Assembly (NCBI GenBank): GCA_021770345.1
Contig: JAETRD010000004.1
Span: 1 to 64,000 of the forward strand
Direction: 5' to 3'
Length of the DNA stretch: 64,000 nucleotides
From: Lachnospiraceae bacterium
Lineage (GTDB): Bacteria; Bacillota; Clostridia; Lachnospirales; Lachnospiraceae
Below are positions 53,351 to 61,903 of this stretch, one piece after another; the first letter of the stretch is position 1; each line of letters opens with the position of its first letter. The notes below the pieces were generated by a model that was not told where the DNA came from, made no database searches, and saw only the letters and a list, made by a program, of their open reading frames with translations. The position numbers were made by a program, and so were the translations under genes.

Positions 53351-55096
53351 CTATTCCACATCCTGCAGAGCCGCCAGGTCCTCCTCGCCGGTGCGAATCT
53401 TGACAACCTTCGCCACATCGTACACAAATATCTTTCCGTCTCCGATATGGCCGGTGTAGAGCGCCTTCTTTGCCGCCTCAATCACATGCGCAACCGGAAT
53501 CTTGCTCACGACAATCTCGACTTTCACCTTCGGAAGCAGTGTGACATCGAGCTCCGCACCGCGGTATTTCTCTCCGGCTCCCTTCTGGATTCCGCATCCC
53601 ATCACCTGCGTCACGGTCATGCCGGTCACGCCAAGCTCATTCATCGCTTTCTTTAAGCGGTCATACGTCGTAAGTTTCGCAATGATGACCACCTTGTACA
53701 TGCCGGTCGCCTCATGAGGCATTGTGACAACCTTGACTGCCGCATCGCGCTTCACCTGAGACGCCGTCTCGTAATCCTCCGCTCCGAGGTCCGTGTTTTC
53801 ATTGACATCCATCGTCATGGAACCGGTGACATCCATAATACTGAATCCGGAATATGCGGACGGAAGTCCGTGTTCCGTCACATCCAGTCCGAGAATCTCC
53901 TCTTCCTCCGATACACGCAGCCCGTTTACCGCCCTGATCACAACGTAAGTAAGCGTAATCGTCACCGCGGTCCACGCCGCCACCGAGAGAATGCCCAGGC
54001 ACTGAATCCCCAGCAGCCCGAAACCGCCTCCGTAAAAAAGGCCCGTACAGCTGTCATTTCCCGGCGCAGCCGTCGTCGCAAACAGGCCGGTTGCAAACGT
54101 GCCCCAGATACCGTTCATCATGTGGACGGCCACGGCGCCCACCGGATCGTCAATCCGCAGCTTTTCGTCCAAAAGCCATACGCCGAACACCACCAGAAGT
54201 CCCGCCACGGCGCCGATCGCAACCGCGCCGGCACAGTCGGTCACGTCGCACGGAGCGGTGATCGCCACAAGGCCCGCCAGGGATGCATTTAACGACATCG
54301 ACACGTCCGGTTTCCCGTACTTCACCCAGGTGAAAATCATACACACAACGGTTGCGACCGCCGGCGCCACCGTAGTTGTAAGGAAAATAGACCCAAGCTG
54401 CTCCAGAGACGTCGCGGCAGCGCCGTTAAAGCCGTACCAGCCCAGCCACAGGATAAATACGCCGAGCGCTCCGATGGGAAGGTTATGTCCCGGAAACGCG
54501 TTGACTTTGACAATATTTCCCGCTTTGTCCCTCGTAAACTTCCCGATGCGCGGCCCGAGGAATTTCGCACCGATCAGGGCCGAGATACCGCCGACCATAT
54601 GAATCGCGCAGGAACCCGCAAAATCGTGAAAGCCCATCTGCGACAGCCAGCCGCCGCCCCAGATCCAGTGCGCCTCAATCGGATATATCAGCGCCGAGAT
54701 CACGGCGGAATACATACAGTAGGACAGGAACTTTGTCCGCTCCGCCATCGCCCCGGACACAATCGTCGCCGTTGTCGCGCAGAATACCAGGTTAAACACG
54801 AAGCTCGAAAAATCAAACTCCGCATAAGCCGTAAAGATGTCAAAGCCCGGTTTTCCGATAAAGCCCAGCAGATCTTCTCCCAGCAGCAGGGAGAACCCGA
54901 TCAGAATAAACATCACCGTCCCGATGCAGAAATCCATCAGATTTTTCATGATAATGTTTCCCGCATTTTTCGCTCTCGTAAAGCCGGCCTCGACCATTGC
55001 AAACCCGGCCTGCATCCAGAATACCAGCGCGGCTCCTATCAGGAACCAGACGCCGAATACGCTGCCTGATACCAATTCCATAATTTCCTCGTTCAT
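53351..55096 (-). CDS. Ammonium transporter fused to a PII signalling domain
   Basis: 581 residues. The first 400 or so are an Amt channel with about eleven membrane helices (GFAMVEAGFTRAKNAGNI, HWIWGGGWLSQMGFHDFAGS, HMVGGISALIGAKFLG, MMNGIWGTFATGLF). From about residue 464 there is a GlnB/PII domain: YKVVIIAKLTTYDRLKKAMN, GVTGMTVTQVMGCGIQKG, T-loop EKYRGAELDV with its Tyr, and HIGDGKIFVYDVAKVVKIRTG. The channel and its usual separate regulator are thus in one chain. It lies between the candidate sRNA and glnN. Start 55096 has GGAGGT 6 nt upstream in the repeated 20-nt leader. Confidence 0.92.
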   Translation of the reverse strand: MNEEIMELVSGSVFGVWFLIGAALVFWMQAGFAMVEAGFTRAKNAGNIIMKNLMDFCIGTVMFILIGFSLLLGEDLLGFIGKPGFDIFTAYAEFDFSSFVFNLVFCATTATIVSGAMAERTKFLSYCMYSAVISALIYPIEAHWIWGGGWLSQMGFHDFAGSCAIHMVGGISALIGAKFLGPRIGKFTRDKAGNIVKVNAFPGHNLPIGALGVFILWLGWYGFNGAAATSLEQLGSIFLTTTVAPAVATVVCMIFTWVKYGKPDVSMSLNASLAGLVAITAPCDVTDCAGAVAIGAVAGLLVVFGVWLLDEKLRIDDPVGAVAVHMMNGIWGTFATGLFATTAAPGNDSCTGLFYGGGFGLLGIQCLGILSVAAWTAVTITLTYVVIRAVNGLRVSEEEEILGLDVTEHGLPSAYSGFSIMDVTGSMTMDVNENTDLGAEDYETASQVKRDAAVKVVTMPHEATGMYKVVIIAKLTTYDRLKKAMNELGVTGMTVTQVMGCGIQKGAGEKYRGAELDVTLLPKVKVEIVVSKIPVAHVIEAAKKALYTGHIGDGKIFVYDVAKVVKIRTGEEDLAALQDVE

Positions 55097-55098
55097 AA

Positions 55099-55118
55099 TT
55101 ACCTCCATGTGCACACGC
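55099..55118 (-). repeat. Recurrent 20-nt translation leader, copy 3
   Basis: GCGTGTGCACATGGAGGTAA on the minus strand, one change from the copies at 28426 and 29271, carrying the ribosome site of the Amt-PII gene. Confidence 0.7.
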
Positions 55119-55121
55119 ATT

Positions 55122-55185
55122 TTGTGCATTTCAAGTTTGTGCGTGTGCGCACAAACTTGGGATTGAAAATTTTAATTTTCAATCT
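55122..55185 (-). repeat. Modular palindromic element upstream of amt-PII
   Basis: Two palindromes side by side: GATTGAAAATT/AATTTTCAATC (about 55161-55184) and CAAGTTTGTGC/GCACAAACTTG (about 55132-55158). The same two-module order occurs upstream of rapZ at 61852-61903. Confidence 0.65.
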
Positions 55186-55206
55186 TATCCTCCTCAAAAA
55201 CTTTTT

Positions 55207-55267
55207 TATAAAAAATGACACGTCTCCCTCTCTCCCACAGCGTTGTGGTCTCCGGAAAACGTGTCAT
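55207..55267 (-). terminator. Terminator after glnN
   Basis: ATGACACGT (55215-55223) pairs with ACGTGTCAT (55259-55267), enclosing an inner CCAC/GTGG hairpin; the minus strand continues TTTTTTAT. It is 41 nt after the glnN stop. Confidence 0.7.
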
Positions 55268-55308
55268 ATTTTTATCGTTATTACTCCATCCTGCGCCTCT
55301 TTTGCGCC

Positions 55309-57429
55309 TTATACTTCAAAGATCAGGTCCCCGTAGGACGGCATCGGCCACATCGACTTATCGACCAGCATCTCCAGCCTGTCGACCGGCGTGCGAAGTT
55401 CATCCATCGCAGCTTTCACGACATCGTGATAGTATACGGCCTGCTCCCTGCCCTCTTTCATTGCCGCCGCGTTTGCGGCAGCCTCCTGCAGCCTTGCGAG
55501 CGCAAGCTTCGAATCGGCAAGCAGATCGGAAACCTCCGTGAGAATTTCGGTCTGCACGCTGACGTCCGCGTCACAGGCCGTTTTTACCGAGACGATGGAA
55601 TCCGCGAGCACGGTCGTGTAGCGGATTACCGCCGGGATAATCTGTTTTGTCGCAATATCGATCATCGCCCTCGCCTCGATGTTGATCGCTTTCGCGTAGG
55701 TCTCATACTCGATCTCCACGCGCGAGTCAAGCTCGGCCCGGGTAAATACCTTAAACCGCTCGAACAGCGCCACCGCCTTCTCGGTATTCAGCGCCGGAAT
55801 CGCGTCGACCATCGACCTTATATTCGGAAGTCCGCGCCGCCCGGCCTCCTCCACCCACTCGTCGGAGTATCCGTTGCCGTTAAATACGATTCTCTGATGC
55901 TCTGTCGCATACTTTTTAATCAGATCATGTACTGCCAGCTCGAAGTCATCCGCTTTCTCCAGCACATCACATGCCTCCGCAAACGCCTCCGCCGCAATCG
56001 TGTTAAGTACCACATTCGACTGTGCGATCGAATCCTGAGACCCCACCATACGGAACTCAAATTTATTTCCGGTAAACGCAAACGGCGACGTGCGGTTCCG
56101 GTCGGTCGCGTCCTTCATAAAATCAGGAAGCGTCTTAACGCCGGTCTCAAGCTTCTGACCGCTGATGCTGTGCGTCGCCTCGCCGGTTCGAATCAGCTGC
56201 ATCAGCACATCCTGCAGCTGCTCCCCGAGATAAACGGAGATAATCGCCGGCGGCGCCTCATTCGCGCCGAGTCTGTGGTCGTTTCCGACATCCGCCGCGG
56301 ACTCGCGCAGCAGATCCGCATGTTTGTCTACGGCCTTTAAGATACAGGTCAGCACAAGCAGAAACTGTACGTTCTCGTGCGGCGTCTTGCCCGGGTCAAG
56401 CAGGTTGATTCCGTCGTCGGTCGTGATCGACCAGTTATTGTGCTTTCCGGAACCGTTCACCCCTGCAAACGGCTTCTCGTGAAGCAGACACTGAAGCCCG
56501 TGGCGCCCGGCAACCTTCTTTAACGTCTCCATCACCAGCTGGTTGTGATCCGTTGCGATATTTGCCTCCGCATAAATCGGCGCCAGTTCATGCTGTGCCG
56601 GGGCAACTTCGTTGTGCTGTGTTTTGGCGGAAACGCCAAGCTTCCAGAGCTCTGTGTTCACGTCCCTCATGTATGCGGCGATCCGCTCGCGGATGGCTCC
56701 GAAATAGTGATCTTCCATCTCCTGCCCCTTCGGCGGCATCGCCCCGAACAGCGTACGCCCGGTAAAGATCAGATCCTTTCTCTGCAGGTACTTTTCTCTG
56801 TCCACGATAAAATATTCCTGCTCCGGCCCTACGGACGGCGTCACCTTCCTTGAGGTCGTGTTGCCGAACAGCCGTATCAGACGGAGTGCCTGCGTATTGA
56901 TTGCCTCCATCGAACGCAGCAGCGGCGTCTTCTGGTCAAGCGCCTCACCCTTATAGGAGCAGAACGCAGTCGGAATACAGAGCGTCGCGCCCGCCGCATC
57001 CTGTCTCACAAACGCGGGAGAGGTGCAGTCCCAGGCGGTGTAGCCCCTGGCCTCAAACGTCGCGCGGAGCCCGCCCGACGGAAACGAGGATGCGTCCGGC
57101 TCGCCTTTGATCAGCTCTTTTCCCGAAAAACTCATCAGCACCTTGCCGTTTGGCATCGGCGTCGTGATAAAGGAATCGTGCTTCTCCGCCGTCACACCGG
57201 TAAGCGGCTGAAACCAGTGCGTATAGTGCGTGGCCCCTTTCTCAATCGCCCACTCTTTCATCTCATGAGCGACGACATCCGCGGTCTCAAGGTCTAACTC
57301 CCTGCCTTCCTGAATTACTTCTTTTAGTTTTTTGTAAACTTTCTTGGGCAGGCGTTCCTGCATCACGGAATCGTTAAATACATTCTCGCCAAAGATTTCT
57401 GCTACGTTGAGATATCCTGTTTCGCTCAT
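55309..57429 (-). CDS. glnN: Glutamine synthetase, type III
   Basis: 706 residues, the length of GSIII. It makes glutamine from glutamate, ammonia and ATP. Typical regions are the N-terminal GATHYTHWFQPLTG, KGEALDQKTPLLRSMEAI, VGPEQEYFIVDREKYLQRKD, AQHNEVAPAQHELAP-like metal/ATP site (KTQHNEVAPAQHELAPIYAE), and NRTSPFAFTGNKFEFRMVGS. Placed upstream of amt-PII in the same direction, so ammonium uptake and assimilation are neighbours. A terminator-like hairpin lies in the leader. Confidence 0.97.
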   Translation of the reverse strand: MSETGYLNVAEIFGENVFNDSVMQERLPKKVYKKLKEVIQEGRELDLETADVVAHEMKEWAIEKGATHYTHWFQPLTGVTAEKHDSFITTPMPNGKVLMSFSGKELIKGEPDASSFPSGGLRATFEARGYTAWDCTSPAFVRQDAAGATLCIPTAFCSYKGEALDQKTPLLRSMEAINTQALRLIRLFGNTTSRKVTPSVGPEQEYFIVDREKYLQRKDLIFTGRTLFGAMPPKGQEMEDHYFGAIRERIAAYMRDVNTELWKLGVSAKTQHNEVAPAQHELAPIYAEANIATDHNQLVMETLKKVAGRHGLQCLLHEKPFAGVNGSGKHNNWSITTDDGINLLDPGKTPHENVQFLLVLTCILKAVDKHADLLRESAADVGNDHRLGANEAPPAIISVYLGEQLQDVLMQLIRTGEATHSISGQKLETGVKTLPDFMKDATDRNRTSPFAFTGNKFEFRMVGSQDSIAQSNVVLNTIAAEAFAEACDVLEKADDFELAVHDLIKKYATEHQRIVFNGNGYSDEWVEEAGRRGLPNIRSMVDAIPALNTEKAVALFERFKVFTRAELDSRVEIEYETYAKAINIEARAMIDIATKQIIPAVIRYTTVLADSIVSVKTACDADVSVQTEILTEVSDLLADSKLALARLQEAAANAAAMKEGREQAVYYHDVVKAAMDELRTPVDRLEMLVDKSMWPMPSYGDLIFEV

Positions 57430-57560
57430 AACTCTACATCCTTTCTTTTTCCGAATCCCCGAAATCGGAATCCTCTGATCTGTGCCATGACGCGCTCAAA
57501 TGCGATCCTTTTCTGAAATACCGGGACTTGCCGCCCTGCGGCCTTTCTTTCCGTTATCAT
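57430..57560 (-). other. glnN leader, region between hairpin and start codon
   Basis: About 130 nt without a good ORF. Short stems such as CCGATTTCGG can form. Together with the terminator-like hairpin at 57561-57605 this makes a leader of about 200 nt. I recognise no known glutamine riboswitch motif here. Confidence 0.4.
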
Positions 57561-57605
57561 AAAAAAAGGGGCATCCCCGGCCGGATACGGCCTGTTGGAA
57601 CACCC
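57561..57605 (-). promoter_or_regulatory. Attenuator-like terminator in the glnN leader
   Basis: On the minus strand GGGTGTTCC pairs with GGGATGCCC (G-U pairs included), enclosing GGCCG/CGGCC, and TTTTTTT follows. It lies about 30 nt after the likely transcription start and 130 nt before the start codon. Confidence 0.6.
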
Positions 57606-57641
57606 TTGTTCGTCATGTCTTTATTAACGTTGAACTTAAGA

Positions 57642-57667
57642 TAATATATTTTATTTTAAATTGCAAG
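57642..57667 (-). promoter_or_regulatory. Candidate promoter of glnN
   Basis: Minus strand TTGCAA (about 57661-57666), 17 nt, TATCTT; an overlapping TTGCTT/TATATT pair is an alternative. Confidence 0.35.
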
Positions 57668-57734
57668 CAAAATTCCGGTTTTTTTCGAATTTTGCCATAT
57701 TAGACAACAAAACCGAAAACAGCCGGCTTTTTTT

Positions 57735-57782
57735 GGCAAAATTGATTCAAGCACGGGATACCGCGTCCGAATCAGTTTTGCC
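57735..57782. repeat. 14-bp inverted repeat between fba and glnN
   Basis: GGCAAAATTGATTC (57735-57748) and GAATCAGTTTTGCC (57769-57782), differing at one base, with an inner ACG/CGT pair. No T-run on the useful side, so not a simple terminator. Confidence 0.6.
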
Positions 57783-57822
57783 TCTCCGGGATATTCCAGG
57801 AACCAGATACCGCCTTTGCTCT

Positions 57823-57852
57823 AAAAAACGGCACAGCCAAAGGCTGCGCCGT
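57823..57852 (-). terminator. Terminator of fba
   Basis: ACGGCACAGCC (57828-57838) pairs with GGCTGCGCCGT (57842-57852), followed by TTTTTT on the minus strand. Confidence 0.9.
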
Positions 57853-57870
57853 CTCCGAACACATTCCGTA

Positions 57871-58737
57871 TTAATTCGCTTTTCCAACCGAACCAAACAG
57901 TTCCATTTTCTCTTTTACCGTCGCCTTGATCGCCTCTGCACCCGGAGCAAGCAGCTTGCGCGGGTCAAAGCCCTTGCCTTCCAGATCCTTGCCCGCCTCG
58001 ATGTATTTGCGCGTCGCATCCGCAAACGAAAGCTGGCACTCGGTATTCACGTTAATCTTCGCCACGCCGAGAGAGATCGCCTTCTTGATCATATCCTCCG
58101 GGATACCGGTGCCGCCGTGAAGCACTAAGGGCATCTCGCCGGTCAGTTTCTGAATCGCATCCAATGTCTCAAAGCTTAACCCTGCCCAGTTTGCCGGGTA
58201 TTTGCCGTGGATATTTCCGATGCCGGCCGCAAGCATGTCAACGCCGAGGTCCGCAATGCTCTTGCACTCCTGCGGATCTGCGCACTCGCCCATGCCGACA
58301 ACGCCGTCTTCCTCGCCGCCGATGGAACCCACCTCAGCCTCGATGGACATTCCCATCGCGTGAGCAACCTGTACAAGCTCCTTCGTCTTTGCCACGTTCT
58401 CCTCAATCGGATAATGAGAACCGTCGAACATGATGGACGTAAAGCCTGCTTTAATGCATTTGTAGCAGCCTTCGTATGTACCGTGATCGAGATGAAGCGC
58501 AACGGGAACCGTGATTCCAAGCTCCGCATCCATCGCTCTCACCATTGCCGCAACCGTTCCGAACCCGGTCATATATTTTCCGGCGCCCTCGGATACGCCT
58601 AAGATTACCGGGGACTTTAATTCCTCTGCCACGAGAAGAACCGATTTTGTCCACTCGAGGTTATTGATGTTGAACTGGCCGACTGCATAATGGCCTGCTT
58701 TTGCCTTATCTAACATTTCTTTTGCAGATACTAACAT
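57871..58737 (-). CDS. fba: Fructose-bisphosphate aldolase, class II
   Basis: 288 residues. Splits fructose 1,6-bisphosphate in glycolysis. Zinc and catalytic residues are in VALHLDHGTYEGCYKCIKAG and FDGSHYPIEENVAKTKELV, with GNIHGKYP and VLHGGTGIPEDMIKKAISLG later. Closest to the Fba/KbaY-GatY group; position as a single gene and the residue pattern favour the glycolytic enzyme. GGAGG lies before the ATG. Confidence 0.93.
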   Translation of the reverse strand: MLVSAKEMLDKAKAGHYAVGQFNINNLEWTKSVLLVAEELKSPVILGVSEGAGKYMTGFGTVAAMVRAMDAELGITVPVALHLDHGTYEGCYKCIKAGFTSIMFDGSHYPIEENVAKTKELVQVAHAMGMSIEAEVGSIGGEEDGVVGMGECADPQECKSIADLGVDMLAAGIGNIHGKYPANWAGLSFETLDAIQKLTGEMPLVLHGGTGIPEDMIKKAISLGVAKINVNTECQLSFADATRKYIEAGKDLEGKGFDPRKLLAPGAEAIKATVKEKMELFGSVGKAN

Positions 58738-58881
58738 TTACTATTCCTCCATTCACTTAGTCATCCGCCGCACGCGGCAGTGTTTGCCCTAACGCTATTA
58801 TATATTACTTTCTCTTAAAAATAAAGTTAAACTTTTCACAAATGACGTTCACATGTTACGGTTTAGCCTGAATAGGAACGC

Positions 58882-59763
58882 TCACGTCATAATCTCAATG
58901 GCCTTGCAGATATTTCTCACGACAACTTCGGTATGTTCACCTCCGAATTCGCCGTCAAGCGTCCATGCAATCGGATTCCTGGCCATGAACTTCACCTCGC
59001 TGGTCTTAAAAGAATAAACCATATCCGTATCGTCCACCAGATTAATCAGTGATGCAATGATTTCATTGAGCTCTATGGGATTGCGCGGCTTCTTGATCAG
59101 GGTGACCTCGAATACCCCGTCGTCTAAGAGCACATCCTTCCCCGTCATCCCCTTAAAGCCGCCGACGGAAGTCGAATTGCTGATCATTCCGAAGATAAAC
59201 TCATCCTGAACACGCTTATTGTTGTATTCCACCTGCATCAGAAAGGACGGAATATCATGCAGACGCTTCGCTCCCTCCAGAATATATGCCGCGTGCCCCA
59301 GCATATTTTTCCACTCCTGGCTTGTCTTGTACGACACCTCCGTAAAAAGGCCGAATGCCGCGACATACACAAAATAGTCCTCATTGAAAGCCCCGATATC
59401 ACAGCGAAATCCCGTACCGGTCACCGCGGTTTTCGCCGCCTGCACCATATCCCGCGGGATCCCCAGCGAAGTCGCAAAGTCGTTGGTACTCCCAGCCGGG
59501 ATATAACCTAACGGGAGCTGCTTTTCCCTGTGCATCATGCCGGTCACCGCCTCGTCGAGCGTGCCGTCACCGCCGCTGCAGACAACGATGTCATAGTCCC
59601 CGGACGCCTCCTCCACCATGTGAACGGCGTCCCCCTGACTCTGCGTCGGGTAAATCGTGACCTCGCAGTCCGCCTTAACCATCGTATCCACGATCTCCAG
59701 CAGACAGTTTTTGATCTGCGCCTTGCCGGAGTGCGGATTAAACACAAACAATACCTTTTTCAT
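58882..59763 (-). CDS. Diacylglycerol/lipid kinase family protein (YegS/BmrU-like)
   Basis: 293 residues. The kinase motifs are FVFNPHSGKAQIKN at the N-terminus, VCSGGDGTLDEAVTGMM (nucleotide binding) and GYIPAGSTNDFATSLGIPRD. The C-terminal part is the usual beta-rich domain (DGVFEVTLIKKPRNPIELNE). It phosphorylates a lipid, perhaps diacylglycerol or a related species. It starts 17 nt after the crh-like gene and is likely in the same transcript. Confidence 0.92.
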   Translation of the reverse strand: MKKVLFVFNPHSGKAQIKNCLLEIVDTMVKADCEVTIYPTQSQGDAVHMVEEASGDYDIVVCSGGDGTLDEAVTGMMHREKQLPLGYIPAGSTNDFATSLGIPRDMVQAAKTAVTGTGFRCDIGAFNEDYFVYVAAFGLFTEVSYKTSQEWKNMLGHAAYILEGAKRLHDIPSFLMQVEYNNKRVQDEFIFGMISNSTSVGGFKGMTGKDVLLDDGVFEVTLIKKPRNPIELNEIIASLINLVDDTDMVYSFKTSEVKFMARNPIAWTLDGEFGGEHTEVVVRNICKAIEIMT

Positions 59764-59780
59764 AGTAATCATCCCAATCT

Positions 59781-60029
59781 TTATTCTGTCAAAAACTCCT
59801 CCAGTGCACGGATCGCAGCCTCCTCATCTGCCCCCTGCGCATCGAGAGTCACCGTCTCACCGTTCATCAGCGCGAGACTCATCATGCCCATCATACTTTT
59901 TACATTGACCCGTTTCCCCTCCGTCTCCAGATAAATCACGCTCTCGTAACGGCTGGCCATCTGGATCATCGTCGCGATCGGCCGCGCCTCAAGGCTCGTC
60001 TCCATGTTAATCCGCACTTCTTTTTTCAT
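59781..60029 (-). CDS. crh: HPr-like regulatory protein lacking His15 (Crh-like)
   Basis: 82 residues, HPr fold. In the active-site loop TSLEARPIATMIQ the phosphorylatable His of HPr is Glu14. The regulatory Ser46 equivalent, Ser45 in VNVKSMMGMMSLAL, is kept. Bacillus Crh has Gln at the His site and follows whiA in the same order (rapZ-yvcK-whiA-crh); here yvcK is absent from the block. It cannot pass phosphate in the PTS but may serve HPr kinase/CcpA-type control. ATG overlaps the whiA stop by 4 nt. Confidence 0.88.
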   Translation of the reverse strand: MKKEVRINMETSLEARPIATMIQMASRYESVIYLETEGKRVNVKSMMGMMSLALMNGETVTLDAQGADEEAAIRALEEFLTE

Positions 60030-60928
60030 ATGCCATCCATAACCTTTCCGACCGCAAGGCTCTTCCCCCGGTCTCTCAATCCATCCGCGATCTCACTGAT
60101 TCGGCGGAGTCTGTGGTTAATCCCCGACTTTCCGACCGGCGGATCAAGATATCCCCCGAGCTCGGCGAGCGGGGCATCCGGATACTCCAGACGCAGCTCG
60201 GCCGCCGCCCGCAGATTATCCGGCAGACTCGAAAGACCGGCAGTCTCCCTGATATATGCAATGTCCGCAAGCTGCTTGACCGCCGCATTGACCGTCTTGC
60301 TGATATTGGCCGTCTCACAGTTCACCTTCCGGTTGACGGAATTGCGCATTTCTTTCAGAATCCTGACATTTTCCAGATTCATCAGCGCCACATGCGCTTC
60401 CATGACATTTAAGATGTCTACAATCTGCGCACCCTCCTTCAGGTACACCACCTGATATTTCTTGCGGGCCACAATCTTTGCATCCATTTCGAAGCTGTTG
60501 ATGACATCCCGGAGCTGCACGGCCTGCGCGGCAGAGCGGCATACAATCTCGAAATGATACGACTTGTTCGGGTCGCTGATGGAACCTCCCGCAAGAAATG
60601 CTCCGCGGATAAACGCCCGCTTACAGCAAGTCTGCTGCAGCAAAATCCCGTTTACGGTATCGGACGGCTCACTCTCCCCGGTCTCGTCATTCCACATTTT
60701 CACCGAAGAAAAAATCCGTTTCCTGGCAGCGGCGCTCTCCGTCTCCTCAAGCCCGAACAGCCGCCGCACCAGCAGACAGTACTTTTCCCGCAGCAGCGGA
60801 TTTTCCGACTGTGCAGCAGAAACATTGCCCTCAAACGCGGCCAGCGCCGCCAGTTCCGCGATCTGACAGTGCATGCTCTTTCCCAGATGCTTTGCCAGCT
60901 CCGCTTTCACTTCACTTGAAAATGACAT
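60026..60928 (-). CDS. whiA: WhiA, DNA-binding regulator of division and sporulation
   Basis: 300 residues. An N-terminal degenerate LAGLIDADG homing-endonuclease fold (FSSEVKAELAKHLGKSMHCQ, KRAFIRGAFLAGGSISDPNK) and a C-terminal HTH (PDAPLAELGGYLDPPVGKSG, INHRLRRISEIAD). It follows rapZ by 2 nt. Confidence 0.96.
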   Translation of the reverse strand: MSFSSEVKAELAKHLGKSMHCQIAELAALAAFEGNVSAAQSENPLLREKYCLLVRRLFGLEETESAAARKRIFSSVKMWNDETGESEPSDTVNGILLQQTCCKRAFIRGAFLAGGSISDPNKSYHFEIVCRSAAQAVQLRDVINSFEMDAKIVARKKYQVVYLKEGAQIVDILNVMEAHVALMNLENVRILKEMRNSVNRKVNCETANISKTVNAAVKQLADIAYIRETAGLSSLPDNLRAAAELRLEYPDAPLAELGGYLDPPVGKSGINHRLRRISEIADGLRDRGKSLAVGKVMDGI

Positions 60929-60930
60929 AC

Positions 60931-61809
60931 CTACTTTCCTCTTTGCGCATCCTTTGCGATATCCCTGTGCTCAATCTTCAGCCCGTATTCCTTCTGTCCC
61001 GAGAGAATCCGATACAGTTCGTTCGCAAGCGTCACAGAGCGGTGTTTTCCCCCGGTACAGCCGATCGAGATGACCAGCTGATTTTTCCCCTCGGTGATAT
61101 AATTCGGTATCAGAAACTTCACCATGTCCTCTAATTTTTTCAAAAACGCATGCGCCTCCGCAAACTGCAGCACATAATTTTGAATCTCCCTGTCATTTCC
61201 GGTTTTTGCCCTCAGCCCTTCCACATAGTAGGGGTTCGGAAGAAACCGCACGTCAAACACCAGATCTGAATCCGCGGGTATCCCATACTTAAATCCGAAC
61301 GAGAGAATCGTGATAAACAGATTTTTGTAGTCCTGATTCTGCACGAAAATCTTGTCAAGCTCCGCCTTCAGTTCTCTCGTCAGAAGACGGCTGGTATCTA
61401 TAATGTAATCCGCCCGCTCTTTCAGGAATGCAAGGCGCTTCCGCTCCTCCGCAATCCCTCTGTCCACCCGCTCTCCGCCGGCCAGCGGATGATTCCGCCG
61501 CGTTTCCTTATAGCGCTTGACCAGAACGGAATCCTCGGCATCCAGAAACAGAATCTCGTAGACGCCTCCCTCACCCCGAATATGATCCAGGACACTCCGC
61601 AGCTCCCGAAGCGACTCCCCGCTCCGGATATCAATTCCCACTGCCACCTTTTGGAGTTCCGCATTCTGCTGCATGTTCGACAGTTCCACAAACTTTTCAA
61701 GCAGCGGAATCGGAAGATTATCGACACAGTAAAACCCGATGTCCTCCATCATCTTGAGCGCCGTACTTTTCCCCGCACCCGACATTCCTGTCAGTATCAC
61801 AAATTTCAT
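60931..61809 (-). CDS. rapZ: RapZ/YvcJ nucleotide-binding protein
   Basis: 292 residues. Walker A GMSGAGKSTALKMMEDIGF, Walker B-like EILFLDAEDSVLVKRYKETR, and the C-terminal domain (FGFKYGIPADSDLVFDVRFL, IGCTGGKHRSVTLANELYR). It binds glucosamine-6-phosphate or small RNAs in Enterobacteria; in Firmicutes it affects competence and envelope metabolism. Start 61809 was chosen for AGAGGAA and for matching the family's MKFVILTGMSG N-terminus. Confidence 0.96.
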   Translation of the reverse strand: MKFVILTGMSGAGKSTALKMMEDIGFYCVDNLPIPLLEKFVELSNMQQNAELQKVAVGIDIRSGESLRELRSVLDHIRGEGGVYEILFLDAEDSVLVKRYKETRRNHPLAGGERVDRGIAEERKRLAFLKERADYIIDTSRLLTRELKAELDKIFVQNQDYKNLFITILSFGFKYGIPADSDLVFDVRFLPNPYYVEGLRAKTGNDREIQNYVLQFAEAHAFLKKLEDMVKFLIPNYITEGKNQLVISIGCTGGKHRSVTLANELYRILSGQKEYGLKIEHRDIAKDAQRGK

Positions 61810-61851
61810 GTTTCCTCTCATTCCGCCGCAAGCGGCTTCAAATCTGGGCGG

Positions 61852-61903
61852 AACTTTGTGCGTCAGCACAAATTCCGGATTGAAAATCTCTGATTTTCAA
61901 TCT
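61852..61903 (-). repeat. Modular palindromic element upstream of rapZ
   Basis: On the minus strand GATTGAAAATC/GATTTTCAATC, directly followed by GGAA-TTTGTGC/GCACAAA-TTCC. The first module carries the murB stop codon. Same arrangement as at 55122-55185. Confidence 0.65.

Noticed and set aside
55243-56340. 365-codon plus-strand ORF inside glnN
   Set aside because: Antisense shadow caused by codon bias of glnN.
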